From contig JAJDUG010000072.1 of NCBI GenBank assembly GCA_022826755.1, positions 124,001 through 188,000 on the forward strand: a DNA stretch of 64,000 nucleotides. Direction: 5' to 3'. Positions 47,601-56,804 of the stretch are shown one piece after another. This DNA comes from Acidobacteriota bacterium. Lineage in GTDB: Bacteria > Acidobacteriota > Terriglobia > Versatilivoradales > Versatilivoraceae. The translations under genes and the position numbers were made by a program. Under the pieces are notes generated by a model. It was not told the DNA's origin. It did not search any database and saw only the letters and a list, made by a program, of their open reading frames with translations. Within the stretch, counting starts at the first letter, position 1; each line of letters begins with the position of its first letter.

Positions 47601-48034
47601 ACAAACCGATGACCCTGCAGGATTTCCTGAACCTTTTCGTCCGGTCGGCAGGACTGAAGTTGTCTATTGAAGTGGCGGAACGGGACAATCAGGTAGCGGT
47701 GAACTTCACGGGAGAGGATCGGGGGATTCTGCTCGCTCGTTCGGCAGCAGTCCTTCAGGCCCTGGAGTCCCTGTGCAACCGCATGTTCGAACGAAGCGGG
47801 TGGCGAATCGTGCTGGATTCCGAGGGGTACCGTTCGGTGCGGACCGAGGAGCTGCAGCTCATGGCGGTTACCGCCGCCGAGCAGGTGAAGCGGCTGGGTA
47901 CACCCTTTCCGTTGAACCCCATGTCTCCGGAGGAACGACGCATCGTTCACCTGGCCGTAGCCGAAGACGAAGGCATCCGCACGGAGAGCGAGGGATACGG
48001 AGAATACAGAAAGGTCGTCATCCACCCCAGATAG
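47597..48034 (+). CDS. khpB: R3H/KH RNA-binding protein KhpB (Jag), short form
   Basis: A 145-residue RNA-binding protein. Residues 8-80 form a KH-II-like domain (NLFVRSAGLKLSIEV, GEDRGILLARSAAVLQALESLCNRMF). Residues 85-145 form the R3H domain (PLNPMSPEERRIVHLAVAEDEGIRTESEGYGEYRKVVI). The N-terminal Jag domain found in Firmicutes is absent, as in many Gram-negatives. Its start overlaps the yidC stop. It is presumed to bind mRNA or sRNA; its partner KhpA is not in the window. Confidence 0.9.
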   Translation: MNKPMTLQDFLNLFVRSAGLKLSIEVAERDNQVAVNFTGEDRGILLARSAAVLQALESLCNRMFERSGWRIVLDSEGYRSVRTEELQLMAVTAAEQVKRLGTPFPLNPMSPEERRIVHLAVAEDEGIRTESEGYGEYRKVVIHPR

Positions 48035-48163
48035 TCGGCAGAGCAGCGTCCCCCAGCCGCTTAGGCGGCGGCAACCTGTAGCCTCCCCACCAGCGCCACG
48101 ACGGCACCAAGAGAGCACCACTCGGGCACAAGTGCAAGTGGTTCCATACCGGGATCGGTAATC

Positions 48164-49537
48164 ATGCCCACCCTGATTGACGACACCATAGCCGCCATTG
48201 CGACGCCCAAGGGCAAGAGCGGCATCGGGGTGATTCGCTTGAGCGGGGGAGAGGCCCGAAGGATCGCGGAGGCTGTCTGCGGCTGTCGGGGCAATGGTCT
48301 TCAGGATCGGACCACCCGATTGCGCAGCATAAGGCGCCCAAAAACGGGGGAGGTTCTGGACCAGGCCATGGTGACCTATTTTCGGGCTCCACGATCCTTT
48401 ACCGCCGAAGACGTGGTGGAGATCGGCTGTCATGGCAGTCCGGTGGTGCTTGAGGCCGTGATGGCGGCCTTGCTGGAAGCCGGCGCCCGGATGGCAACGC
48501 CGGGCGAGTTCACGCTGAGGGCCTTCTTGCGGGGTAGAATCGACCTGGTACAGGCGGAGGCGATTCGGGACCTGATCGAGGCCAAGACACTGTTTCAGGC
48601 TCGAGTGGCGCGCCAGCAGGCAGAGGGATCACTGTCCCGCCGGATGAAGCCGGTCAAGGAATTGCTGGTGAGGTTGATCTCGTTGCTGGAAGCCGGTATC
48701 GACTTTGCCGACGACGACGTGCCGGTTCTGGGGGAGGAAGCGATACGCGACCAGTTGCAGCCCGTGGTTGCCGCATTGCAGGAGTTGGAGGTCGGGTTTG
48801 GGCGGGGACGGTTGCTGAGCGCCGGCATCACGGTAGCCGTGGTCGGCCGCACCAACGTAGGTAAGTCTACTCTTTTCAACACGTTGCTAAGTCAACAGCG
48901 CGCCATTGTCAACGAGCATCCCGGAACCACCCGTGACGTTGTGGCGGAAGACGCTCATTTGGGGGGGATTCCGGTACGCTGGCTGGATACGGCCGGGATT
49001 CGAAGCTCGACCGACCCGGTGGAGCGCATTGGAATCGACAAGACCCGTGAGGTGCTGGCCGACGCCGACAGGTTGCTTCTGGTGCTGGATGGATCGGTCG
49101 AACACACGGAAGAGGACCGTAGGTTGCTGGAGGAGTTGAAACAGCAAGCCTGCTGCCTGGTCGTCAACAAGATCGACCTGCCGCAGCGCTTGTGCGGAGA
49201 GAGGTTGGGGAATATCGAGGCGCCCGTGGTCCGGGTATCGGCGTTAACCGGAGAAGGCGTGGAAAGGTTGCGGCAGGTTCTCCTCGAGGACCTGGGACAG
49301 GGGAAGGCGGTGGAGCAGGGAGGGTCGCTGGTCACCAACCTCCGGCAGCAGGAACGAATCGGGGAGGCAATGAAGGCGTTGAAGCGGGCGGCCGGCGCGG
49401 TGGAGCAGGAATTGCCTCATGAAGTGATATTGCTGGACTTGCATGCGGCCTTGAGAGCACTGAACCAACTGACCGGAGAGACGGGCATTGAAGATATTTT
49501 GGGACGCATCTTTCAAACGTTTTGTGTGGGCAAGTGA
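48164..49537 (+). CDS. mnmE: tRNA uridine-5-carboxymethylaminomethyl modification GTPase MnmE
   Basis: A 457-residue GTPase that with MnmG modifies the wobble uridine of several tRNAs. The N-terminal tetrahydrofolate-binding domain starts [23 protein letters not shown]; the inserted G domain has [25 protein letters not shown] and NKIDLP; and the C terminus ends FCVGK, the conserved C-x-G-K. All domains are complete. mnmG follows after 29 bp. Confidence 0.97.
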   Translation: MPTLIDDTIAAIATPKGKSGIGVIRLSGGEARRIAEAVCGCRGNGLQDRTTRLRSIRRPKTGEVLDQAMVTYFRAPRSFTAEDVVEIGCHGSPVVLEAVMAALLEAGARMATPGEFTLRAFLRGRIDLVQAEAIRDLIEAKTLFQARVARQQAEGSLSRRMKPVKELLVRLISLLEAGIDFADDDVPVLGEEAIRDQLQPVVAALQELEVGFGRGRLLSAGITVAVVGRTNVGKSTLFNTLLSQQRAIVNEHPGTTRDVVAEDAHLGGIPVRWLDTAGIRSSTDPVERIGIDKTREVLADADRLLLVLDGSVEHTEEDRRLLEELKQQACCLVVNKIDLPQRLCGERLGNIEAPVVRVSALTGEGVERLRQVLLEDLGQGKAVEQGGSLVTNLRQQERIGEAMKALKRAAGAVEQELPHEVILLDLHAALRALNQLTGETGIEDILGRIFQTFCVGK

Positions 49538-49566
49538 CCTGGGGAAGCGGCCGGCGGGGGCCAGAG

Positions 49567-51459
49567 ATGGGTAACGGCACCTTTCAAGACCATGATGTGA
49601 TAGTGATCGGCGGCGGGCATGCCGGCGTGGAAGCGGCAGTGGCGGCGGCGCGGATGGGGTTGGATACCGCGCTCTACACCATGAATGCCGACCTGATTGC
49701 GCAGATGTCCTGCAATCCGGCCATTGGGGGTATCGCCAAGGGCCACCTGGTCCGCGAGCTGGATGCCATGGGCGGCGTGATGGGAGAGGTAATCGATCGG
49801 ACCGGGATTCAGTTTCGGTTGCTGAACCGCAGCCGCGGCCCGGCCGTGTGGTCACCGAGAGCCCAGGCTGACAAGCAGCGGTATCGTGTCGCCATGCGCC
49901 GTTTGCTGGAAGGGGAGGCCCGCCTCGGAATCAAGCAGGCCGAGGTCGTGGAGATTGTGAAAGAGAACGGGCGAGTCAGCGGAGTCGAATTGGCAGACGG
50001 CCGCCGAGTGGGCGCCCGCGCCGTGGTGTTGACCACGGGCACCTTCCTGAACGGGCTGATCCATGTCGGCGAGCGGAAGAGTGCTGCCGGCCGCAGCGGC
50101 GAATCGCCGTCGGTCCCGCTGGCCGAATCGATCAAGGCCATGGGGTTCAGTTGGGGGCGCATGAAGACGGGAACGCCGCCGCGGCTGGATGGACGGACGA
50201 TCGACTTCGGGTTGGCCGAAGAGCAGGAAGGAGACAAGGACCCCACGCCCTTCTCCTTTAGAACCAAGCGGATAGACCAACCTCAGGTATCCTGCTTCAT
50301 CGCCTACAGCAATCAACGGACGCACCAGGTGGTCCGGGACAATCTGAACCGGTCACCGCTCTATAGTGGACGGATTCAGTCAATCGGTCCTCGCTACTGC
50401 CCTTCCTTCGAGGACAAGGTGGTGAAGTTCCCGGAAAGGCCGAGGCATCAGATTTTTCTGGAGCCTGAAGGACTCGACACCAACGAGATTTACGTCAATG
50501 GGCTTTCGACCAGCATGCCGCCCGATGTCCAGATGGAGATGGTGCGCTCCATTCGGGGCTTGGAAGAGGCAGAGTTGATTCGGCCGGGATATGCCGTTGA
50601 GTATGACTACGTGGATCCCCGCGAGCTGTTTCCGTCCCTGCAAACCAAGCGCATGGCCGGATTGTTCCATGCAGGCCAGATCAATGGGACCACCGGCTAT
50701 GAGGAGGCTGCCTGCCAGGGGCTGATGGCCGGAATCAACGCGGCCCGCTGGGTGAGGGGCGAGGAGCCGGTGGTGCTGGGACGGGATGAGGCTTATATTG
50801 GTATCCTTGTCGATGACTTGGTCACCAAGGGAACCGACGAGCCCTATCGAATGTTCACCTCCCGGGCCGAATTCCGGCTGCAGTTGAGAATCGACAATGC
50901 GGACCGGCGGCTGACACCTCTCGGGGGGAAGTTGGGACTGATCGGGAGGGACGATCTGGAGAACTACCAGGCCAAGCAGCAGCGCATGGAGAACTTGAGG
51001 GCCGTCTTGGCGGAGAGGCGCATTCATGTGGGGAGTGGCAGGATTTCGGCAAAAGAGGCCCTGAAGCGCACGGATTTCCGCATCGGGCAGTTTGTCTCGG
51101 AGCTTCCCGGAGCCCTGCGGGAGGAGTTGAGCGCGGAAGAATTGCGCAGCGTGGAGACGGAGATCAAGTATGAGGGGTATCTACGGCAACAGAAGGCGGA
51201 AATCGAAAAGATGAGGCGGGCCTCGGCCAAAGCGCTGCCCGCTGATTTTGAGTATGGGAGCATTGCGGGTCTGTCGCGCGAAATTGTGGAGAAACTCTCC
51301 CGAATCCGGCCGGTGACCATCGGTCAGGCCAGTCGGATCCCGGGGGTGACACCAGCTGCGCTTGCCATCATCCATGTTCACCTGGAGATCGATCGCCGCA
51401 AGAGAGAAGCGGGTGTCCTTTCTCGGAAGACACAACACGAGGGCTTAGGCACGGGATGA
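49567..51459 (+). CDS. mnmG: tRNA uridine-5-carboxymethylaminomethyl modification enzyme MnmG
   Basis: A 630-residue FAD protein, partner of MnmE. FAD-binding motif [21 protein letters not shown] near the N terminus; [18 protein letters not shown] and [22 protein letters not shown] are invariant signatures; [29 protein letters not shown] closes the FAD domain, and the C-terminal helical domain is present. The ATG at 49567 is preferred to 49522, which would overlap mnmE. rsmG overlaps by ATGA. Confidence 0.97.
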   Translation: MGNGTFQDHDVIVIGGGHAGVEAAVAAARMGLDTALYTMNADLIAQMSCNPAIGGIAKGHLVRELDAMGGVMGEVIDRTGIQFRLLNRSRGPAVWSPRAQADKQRYRVAMRRLLEGEARLGIKQAEVVEIVKENGRVSGVELADGRRVGARAVVLTTGTFLNGLIHVGERKSAAGRSGESPSVPLAESIKAMGFSWGRMKTGTPPRLDGRTIDFGLAEEQEGDKDPTPFSFRTKRIDQPQVSCFIAYSNQRTHQVVRDNLNRSPLYSGRIQSIGPRYCPSFEDKVVKFPERPRHQIFLEPEGLDTNEIYVNGLSTSMPPDVQMEMVRSIRGLEEAELIRPGYAVEYDYVDPRELFPSLQTKRMAGLFHAGQINGTTGYEEAACQGLMAGINAARWVRGEEPVVLGRDEAYIGILVDDLVTKGTDEPYRMFTSRAEFRLQLRIDNADRRLTPLGGKLGLIGRDDLENYQAKQQRMENLRAVLAERRIHVGSGRISAKEALKRTDFRIGQFVSELPGALREELSAEELRSVETEIKYEGYLRQQKAEIEKMRRASAKALPADFEYGSIAGLSREIVEKLSRIRPVTIGQASRIPGVTPAALAIIHVHLEIDRRKREAGVLSRKTQHEGLGTG

Positions 51460-52115
51460 CAGCCGGTGGCTTCTGCGAAGACCAGGGAGTCGGGACCCTT
51501 TTGGGCCGGTGGGGAATCGAATGTGCGGGCCCGGTGGCGCAAAGGGTGGAAATCTACCTGGGCCTGCTGGAGCAGTGGAATCGGAAGACAAACCTGACCG
51601 GACTCCGTGGCCGGGTGGAAATACTGAGAGATCTGTTCGCCGAGTCGTTTCTGGCTGCCTCGTTGCTGACCGCAGAGGACGGGCCCCTGTTGGATGTGGG
51701 CTCCGGCGCAGGATTCCCGGGCATGGCATTGAAGATATACCGTCCGGAACTCACTGTTTATCTTCTGGAGCCGCGGAGGAAGAGGGCCGGCTTCCTGGAA
51801 ACGGTGCGCCGCCGCTTGGGCCTGGAGGGCGCCGCCGTGATCTGCAAGCGGCTGGAGGAGTGCCGCCCAAGCGACTTCGCCCCAGCCCCTGGCACGGTAA
51901 CGTTGCGGGGTCTGGGCGCGGTTGGCACCAAGCTGACTTGGTGTGACAGATTGATTCAGGGCAGGGTGAAGGTGGTGCTGTTCACCACCAGGAGAATTTG
52001 GAACGGCGAGATGCGTCAATTGCCGGGAGTGGATTGGGCGGCCCCCATCCAGGTTCCTTGGAGTCGGCAACGGCTGTTGGTGAGTGGCACGAGGGAAAAC
52101 CAGTGTTCCACGTGA
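51456..52115 (+). CDS. rsmG: 16S rRNA (guanine-N7) methyltransferase RsmG
   Basis: A 219-residue methyltransferase for G527 of 16S rRNA. SAM motif [20 protein letters not shown] at about residues 75-94, preceded by [14 protein letters not shown], the RsmG hallmark, and followed by [15 protein letters not shown]. The C-terminal third is more divergent than usual, with TRGLGA-like [10 protein letters not shown] in place of the usual SRA motif. Its last codons lie in the parS site. It is the standard neighbour of mnmG and parA. Confidence 0.92.
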   Translation: MTAGGFCEDQGVGTLLGRWGIECAGPVAQRVEIYLGLLEQWNRKTNLTGLRGRVEILRDLFAESFLAASLLTAEDGPLLDVGSGAGFPGMALKIYRPELTVYLLEPRRKRAGFLETVRRRLGLEGAAVICKRLEECRPSDFAPAPGTVTLRGLGAVGTKLTWCDRLIQGRVKVVLFTTRRIWNGEMRQLPGVDWAAPIQVPWSRQRLLVSGTRENQCST

Positions 52116-52119
52116 AACA
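52104..52119. promoter_or_regulatory. parS centromere site
   Basis: TGTTCCACGTGAAACA differs from the palindromic consensus TGTTTCACGTGAAACA at one position. It overlaps the rsmG stop codon and lies 25 bases before parA, the usual location for a ParB-loading site near the origin. Confidence 0.9.
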
Positions 52120-52144
52120 TCACGACAGCGGAATGAGGTAGTCG

Positions 52145-52954
52145 ATGTTCCAATCTCAAGGGGCCCCCGTGGCGAAAGTCATCGCCATCGCCAACCAAAA
52201 GGGTGGTGTCGGGAAGACCACCACCGGCATCAACCTGGCCGCGTCCCTGGCAGCAGCCGAGATGAAAACGCTGCTGGTGGACTGCGATCCCCAAGCTAAT
52301 GCCACCAGCGGCTTGGGGTTTCCCAAGAACGCCTTACGAAAGAGCCTTTATCATCTCCTGTCGGGAGAAATCCGCTGGCAACAGGGGGTGCTCCAAACCG
52401 AACTGGAGGGGATGGATGTGGTTCCGGCCGATCAGAACCTGACCGGGGCACTGGTGGAACTGGTTGACGTCGACCGTCGCGAGTACCGTTTGAAAGAGGC
52501 GATCGCGCCTCTCCGCGGAAAATACCAGTTTGTCCTGCTCGATTGTCCCCCCTCGCTCAATCTCTTGACCCTCAATGCCCTGGTGGCCGCAGACTCCATC
52601 CTGATACCCATCCAGTGCGAGTACTTTGCCCTGGAAGGAGTATCGGAGATGCTGGAGACACTCGTGCAGGTTCGCCGGCAGTGGAATCCGGGCTTGTCCG
52701 TGGAGGGATTTCTGTTGACCATGTTTGACGAGCGCACCAACCTCAGCCGGCAGGTGGCCGCGGACCTGCGCGCGTTCTTTGCGGGTCAGGTGTTCCGGAC
52801 CGTCATCCCGAGAAATGTTCGCCTGGCGGAAGCTCCCAGTCACGGGAAGCCCATCATTCTTTACGACGTGAAATCCAAGGGGGCCAGCAGCTATATCCAA
52901 TTGGCACTGGAGGTGATCGATCATGGCACGAAAGGCGCTGGGAAGGGGAATTAG
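52145..52954 (+). CDS. parA: Chromosome partitioning ATPase ParA (Soj)
   Basis: A 269-residue deviant-Walker ATPase moving origins during segregation. AIANQKGGVGKTTTGINLAASLA is the deviant Walker A with the signature Lys; LLVDCDPQANATSGLG is the A' motif; VLLDCPPSLNLLTLNAL is Walker B. A second start a few codons inside (VAKVIAIANQ) is possible. It overlaps parB by 32 bp, implying translational coupling. Confidence 0.96.
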   Translation: MFQSQGAPVAKVIAIANQKGGVGKTTTGINLAASLAAAEMKTLLVDCDPQANATSGLGFPKNALRKSLYHLLSGEIRWQQGVLQTELEGMDVVPADQNLTGALVELVDVDRREYRLKEAIAPLRGKYQFVLLDCPPSLNLLTLNALVAADSILIPIQCEYFALEGVSEMLETLVQVRRQWNPGLSVEGFLLTMFDERTNLSRQVAADLRAFFAGQVFRTVIPRNVRLAEAPSHGKPIILYDVKSKGASSYIQLALEVIDHGTKGAGKGN

Positions 52955-53765
52955 TGCGCTGCTGGGTGCGGCCAAGCCCGAGTTGGATACGAGCTTGCGC
53001 GAGCTGGAAGTGGCGCTGCTGGAACCCAATCCCTTCCAGACTCGAGAGATCTTTGACAAGGAGCGGCTGCGCGAGTTGGCGCGCTCCCTGGAGGTGAACG
53101 GGTTCGTTCAGCCCATTGCGGTTCGCCAGGTCGGAGACCGATTTCAAATCATTGCAGGAGAACGGCGTTGGAGGGCGGCTCAACTCCTGGGACTGCGCAA
53201 GATTCCGGCGGTTGTCAGGCCTCTTGACGACGACCAGTTGATGCAGGCCGCCCTGATCGAGAACCTGCAGAGAGAAAACCTCAATCCGCTGGAGGAGGCC
53301 CGCGCCTACTCCCGCTTGGCTAACGAATTCGGGTTGACTCAGGAGGAAGTTGCCCGCAGGACCGGCAAGGAGCGCTCCACGGTGACCAACTTCCTGCGCT
53401 TGTTAAAGTTGTCTGCCCCAGTCCAGGAGATGGTCAAGGGAGGGAAGCTCTCCATGGGTCATGCCAGGGCGCTGCTGGCTCTGGACGATCCCCAGTCCCA
53501 GCAAACGTTGGCTGCTCAAGCATCCAAGCGGGGATGGTCAGTCCGCCGGATTGAGCAACTGATTTCGCAGCAAAAGAAATCCACCGGAAAGACCGGGGAA
53601 GGAGAAGGCCCGGACCCCAATGTAAAGGCAGCGGCGGCCAAGCTGGAGACATCCCTGGGGACCCGGGTTCGCATCGTCCCCAAAGGCAACCGGGGCCGGA
53701 TCGAGATCGAATACTACTCCCAGGAAGAGCTGCAACGCCTCTACCAGCGCTTGCTCAGGAATTAG
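52923..53765 (+). CDS. parB: Chromosome partitioning protein ParB (Spo0J)
   Basis: A 280-residue CTP-dependent clamp that loads at parS. N terminus RKALGRGISALLG; CTP-binding domain motifs FVQPIAVRQ, IIAGERRWRAAQLLG and ALIENLQRENLNPLEEARAY; the helix-turn-helix LTQEEVARRTGKERSTVTNFLRLL; and a C-terminal dimerisation tail (GRIEIEYYSQEELQRLYQRLL). A full GGAGGTGATC ribosome binding site precedes the ATG within parA. The 3' end overlaps the convergent unknown gene by 11 bp. Confidence 0.97.
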   Translation: MARKALGRGISALLGAAKPELDTSLRELEVALLEPNPFQTREIFDKERLRELARSLEVNGFVQPIAVRQVGDRFQIIAGERRWRAAQLLGLRKIPAVVRPLDDDQLMQAALIENLQRENLNPLEEARAYSRLANEFGLTQEEVARRTGKERSTVTNFLRLLKLSAPVQEMVKGGKLSMGHARALLALDDPQSQQTLAAQASKRGWSVRRIEQLISQQKKSTGKTGEGEGPDPNVKAAAAKLETSLGTRVRIVPKGNRGRIEIEYYSQEELQRLYQRLLRN

Positions 53766-54477
53766 GCGCAGAGCCAGCCGACCCGCCCGGGCGAAATTCG
53801 GCGATGGAAGCCGGAATCGCCACATCCTGGACAAACCTCATTCGAAACACCGTCCCCGCCGGGAGTCGGAGTTCCTTTCCCCGGGTCAACAGAATCCCCA
53901 CGATGGCCCCGGCGACAGGTCCCGCTATGGCAGCCCCCAGGCTGCCCGTCGTAATGGCGATGGGAACCGAGGCCATGGACCCGATGGAGGCGCCCTGCTG
54001 GGCTTTTCCCAGATCGTGGCCGAGGTCTGGATTGGCTTTCAACTTTCCCTCCTCGTCGGCCCGAATCTTCTCGTCCTCCATGACGTCGTCGGCTGCATCC
54101 ACGGACACGGCAATCGGTTCAGTCCCGTAATAGGTCTCCAGGCCATCCATCAATGCGTAAAGCTGGGCCTTGCCCTTGACTCTTCCGGGCCGCTTGACGA
54201 AAGTGACCCGCCCGGAGAGCTCCATGCCTCTGGGCAGCACGTGCTCCTTGTCGATTCGAAGCGGTTCATACAGCGTCCAGTAGAGCATGTCGCCGACTTC
54301 GGAGAGCTTGGTGCTGACCGGGGTCTGCAAGGAGGCCTTGAACCGGGTTCCGGCTTGGATGGTGAGTGCTTGGTCGGAGGACCTGTTGCTGGCGGAGGTT
54401 GTTTGGGCCGCCAGGCCGAGCGGTTGATGGACGGCCATCAGGATCGCGAGAGCCCAAAGCGAGAGATCTCTTCTCAT
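53755..54477 (-). CDS. Exported protein of unknown function with Gly-rich hydrophobic segment
   Basis: Not recognised as a named family. 240 residues; residues 1-24 are a signal peptide (LSLWALAILMAVHQPLGLAAQ). Two beta-rich blocks, about 38-115 (IQAGTRFKASLQTPVSTKLSEVGD, VLPRGMELSGRVTFVKRP) and 200-225 (KELRLPAGTVFRMRFVQDV), are loosely like the TrbI/VirB10 outer barrel motif LPxGtxhxGxV; this is only suggestive. A Gly/Ala-rich segment at 165-197 could touch a membrane. AGGAGAA precedes the ATG by 6 bases. The next gene upstream on the same strand also encodes an exported unknown, so the two may work together. Confidence 0.65.
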   Translation of the reverse strand: MRRDLSLWALAILMAVHQPLGLAAQTTSASNRSSDQALTIQAGTRFKASLQTPVSTKLSEVGDMLYWTLYEPLRIDKEHVLPRGMELSGRVTFVKRPGRVKGKAQLYALMDGLETYYGTEPIAVSVDAADDVMEDEKIRADEEGKLKANPDLGHDLGKAQQGASIGSMASVPIAITTGSLGAAIAGPVAGAIVGILLTRGKELRLPAGTVFRMRFVQDVAIPASIAEFRPGGSAGSAPNS

Positions 54478-54524
54478 GGCGTTCTCCTGGTGCTTCAGTG
54501 GATGGATGGAATAAGGACGGGAGC

Positions 54525-55217
54525 CTACCTCAACTCAATATCGAAGTATAATAATTTTTGCTGTGTTTTATCATTTTCTACGTCAGGGATAATTATTTTG
54601 TAGCCGGTCAGGCGCGACTTTCTCTCGGGAAGCTGGAAAAAGACAAACCCCCAGGCGGTGGCTCGGGGTCGGATACGGCGCTTGAGCGATTTTCGAATGA
54701 AGTCGTCCTCGATCTCGAGAGCCTGCTTTTCCACGCGGCTCCTGCCCCTGCCAATGCCTGGCCTTGGCAGGGGCACCCGGCCGAGTGGACTCCGGCGACT
54801 GCGGTCCTGTCTCAGGATTATGTCTACTACTGCTTTGGGCGGCAGGGCCTGCAGCGACCCATACTCGGGATCCAGCAAGGTGATGGCTGCTCCGTCGATG
54901 GAGAGCGCGTCTGGGCCCTGGTTGCTGATGATGAGATTGATCGGAACCAGGCCCAGCTTGGAGAGGCCCTTGATGTCGAAGGCGGTTCGTATCCTGTTTT
55001 CCGATGGATAGGGGTCGGCGGCGATGGTCACCGGCCCCTGGCTTTGACGAGAGGCGTAGTCTTCCACCGGGCCGACCTTGACGGCCAGATTCTTGTAGGC
55101 CCCCCAGGCCGGCCACGCCGGCAGCAAGCACCACAGGAAGAGGAGAGAGATCCGGCGGAGAGTGGTCGGATGGTTCGGTCGGCTGTGCGGCATTCCGATA
55201 GCCCCGCTTCCATTCAT
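54525..55217 (-). CDS. Exported protein of unknown function
   Basis: Not recognised. 230 residues from the chosen ATG at 55217; residues 18-40 form a signal peptide (RRISLLFLWCLLPAWPAWGAY). Mature part is beta-rich: LAVKVGPVEDYASRQSQGPVTIAADPY, LGLVPINLIISNQGPDALSIDGAAITLLD, then a basic low-complexity piece (LPRPGIGRGRSR), then GFVFFQLPERK and GYKIIIPDVENDKTQQKLLYFD. The pattern of an NQGxxAL segment and a closing FVFFQLP strand suggests an immunoglobulin-like fold. The last 25 codons are strikingly AT-rich, and the basic piece coincides with a perfect 11-bp inverted repeat. It lies 48 bp upstream of the other exported unknown on the same strand. Confidence 0.6.
   Translation of the reverse strand: MNGSGAIGMPHSRPNHPTTLRRISLLFLWCLLPAWPAWGAYKNLAVKVGPVEDYASRQSQGPVTIAADPYPSENRIRTAFDIKGLSKLGLVPINLIISNQGPDALSIDGAAITLLDPEYGSLQALPPKAVVDIILRQDRSRRSPLGRVPLPRPGIGRGRSRVEKQALEIEDDFIRKSLKRRIRPRATAWGFVFFQLPERKSRLTGYKIIIPDVENDKTQQKLLYFDIELR
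54744..54774. repeat. Perfect 11-bp inverted repeat inside a coding region
   Basis: GCCCCTGCCAA at 54744-54754 and TTGGCAGGGGC at 54764-54774 are exact complements around a 9-base loop. It encodes the basic LPRPGIGRGR part of the exported unknown protein and has no T tract. Confidence 0.75.
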
Positions 55218-55437
55218 GGTTCCAGGGTCCCTCTCTCCTGATGCCGGGTTTAAATTCCAGGATGCTTCACCCGCATTATAGCCGGTTTCCCACAAGCCGT
55301 GCCCCCGCCCCCGACGACGGTGCGGACCCTTCGAGGGTGAAACAGGGTTGTTTTACAACAAGTTGCAGGTTCCGGGAGCAGGCAAGCGCCTTGTAACGTG
55401 GTTGCACTCTATTTTTTATGAACATGGATGCACAGGA

Positions 55438-56274
55438 TTAACAGGAGTCCAGGCCCTCCAGCACTCCCTGCAGATAACCGATGGCTCTGGCTGCCGCCGT
55501 GCTTCCGTCGGGCCTGTATTCGAAGGGTTCCACCGATGCCAGGCCCTGGTACCGGTGCCGGCGCAGGGCTTTCAGTATCGGGCTGAAGTTCAGGGCTCCC
55601 TGTCCCGGAGCCAGCCCGCTGGGATCGTTCAGGTGCACGTGCGCGATGGCGCCCGCCGGGAGCCATCGATCCACCAACTGGGGGAGGGATGCCGATTCCG
55701 AGTGGGAGGCGGCCCGGGTGTCGAGCATGGTGCGCAGGGAGGGGTTGCCCACGGCCTCCATCATGTCCACGGCGGCTTCGATGGTGTTGATGAAGTTGGT
55801 GTCGTGCGCCGCCAAGGGCTCGATGCAGTACAGGACGCCGGCTTGAGCGGCCTGGCCGGCAATGGTCGCCCAAAGATCGCGGGCTCGATTCCAGGCTTCC
55901 AGGGGTTCTTCGTCGGCCTTCACCTGGCGCTGCTTGGGAGATCCGTGAACCAGCACCGTGCCGCCGAGGTCGGCGCACAGGTCGACGAGTCGCTTCAGAA
56001 TATCAATGGTTGTGTCTCGAATGCCGGGGTCGGCGGCGGTGATCGACAGGCCCGGCGGTGTCAGAAGCAACCAATGAAGGCCGGTGATGGCGATGCCGGC
56101 GTCGGAAGCCGCCCGGCGAAGTTGGGCCCTTCGGTCGGCCGAGAGGCGGTGAGGCTCCTCTGCCAGCGTGAAGGGAGCCAGCTCCAGGCCGCTATACCCG
56201 AGCGCGGCCGCGCGTTGGCACTGGGCCGGGAACGGCAGGTCTCGCAGGACTTCGTTGCAGAGTGCGATCTTCAT
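55438..56274 (-). CDS. Xylose-isomerase-like sugar phosphate isomerase/epimerase
   Basis: A 278-residue TIM-barrel (AP_endonuc_2 family) protein. MKIALCNEVLRDLPFPAQCQRAAALGYSGLELAPFT is the typical start; GLHWLL, VLVHGSP, IEPL, MLDTRAA, HVHLNDP and SVEPFEY supply the Glu, His and Asp residues placed around the metal in ketose 3-epimerases. Exact sugar unknown. AAGGAG lies just upstream of the ATG, inside the receiver gene whose stop overlaps the start by 4 bases, so the two are translated together. Confidence 0.85.
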   Translation of the reverse strand: MKIALCNEVLRDLPFPAQCQRAAALGYSGLELAPFTLAEEPHRLSADRRAQLRRAASDAGIAITGLHWLLLTPPGLSITAADPGIRDTTIDILKRLVDLCADLGGTVLVHGSPKQRQVKADEEPLEAWNRARDLWATIAGQAAQAGVLYCIEPLAAHDTNFINTIEAAVDMMEAVGNPSLRTMLDTRAASHSESASLPQLVDRWLPAGAIAHVHLNDPSGLAPGQGALNFSPILKALRRHRYQGLASVEPFEYRPDGSTAAARAIGYLQGVLEGLDSC

Positions 56275-56669
56275 GCGGGTTCTCCTTGGCGTCCGCTTGC
56301 GTACCTAAGCGCCAGTTGAAGGATGGAAATCAGGCTGGCGCCGGTAAAGGGTTTTGGAAGGAACAGGATACAGCCCGAGGCAAAACTCTTTTGGACCATG
56401 CCGGGCTGGCTGCTGGCAGTGATCATGATAACCGGCAGATCCTTCAGGTTGGGGTCGGCCTTGATTTTCTCGGTCAGTGTGGGGCCGTCCAGGCCCGGCA
56501 TGAGGGCGTCGGTGATCATGGCGTCGAAGTGCGATCCCTTCAAGCTGTCGAGGGCCTGTTGACCGTCGCCGGCCGTGGTCACCCGGAAGTTCCCCTGGGT
56601 CAGGATGGTCCGGATCAGCGCCAGAATATGGGGGTCATCGTCCACGACCAGAATGTGTTTGTGGTCCAT
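56271..56669 (-). CDS. Single-domain response regulator (CheY-like receiver)
   Basis: A 132-residue receiver with no output domain. Acidic pocket VVDDD near residue 10; phospho-acceptor Asp in MITDALMPGLDG at about 55; switch Thr in IMITASS; and Lys in LPKPF. The last 15 residues end after helix 5. No histidine kinase is in the window. The overlapping start of the epimerase gene is an unusual pairing for a lone receiver. Confidence 0.92.
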   Translation of the reverse strand: MDHKHILVVDDDPHILALIRTILTQGNFRVTTAGDGQQALDSLKGSHFDAMITDALMPGLDGPTLTEKIKADPNLKDLPVIMITASSQPGMVQKSFASGCILFLPKPFTGASLISILQLALRYASGRQGEPA

Positions 56670-56804
56670 GGGCCGGCTTTGCGGTTGGGGGGCTGGCGAG
56701 GGAGGCGCAGTAGGGAGAGGGCCTCATTCTATCCAAAATCGGTTGGAATACCAAGCCCGGCAATGGTGCGCAATGCGGCCCCGTGCGGGGTGAGAAAATG
56801 CGGG

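Noticed and set aside
48056-48069. Small GCCGC/GCGGC hairpin after khpB as a terminator
   Set aside because: The stem is only 5 bp and has no T tract, and mnmE follows on the same strand.
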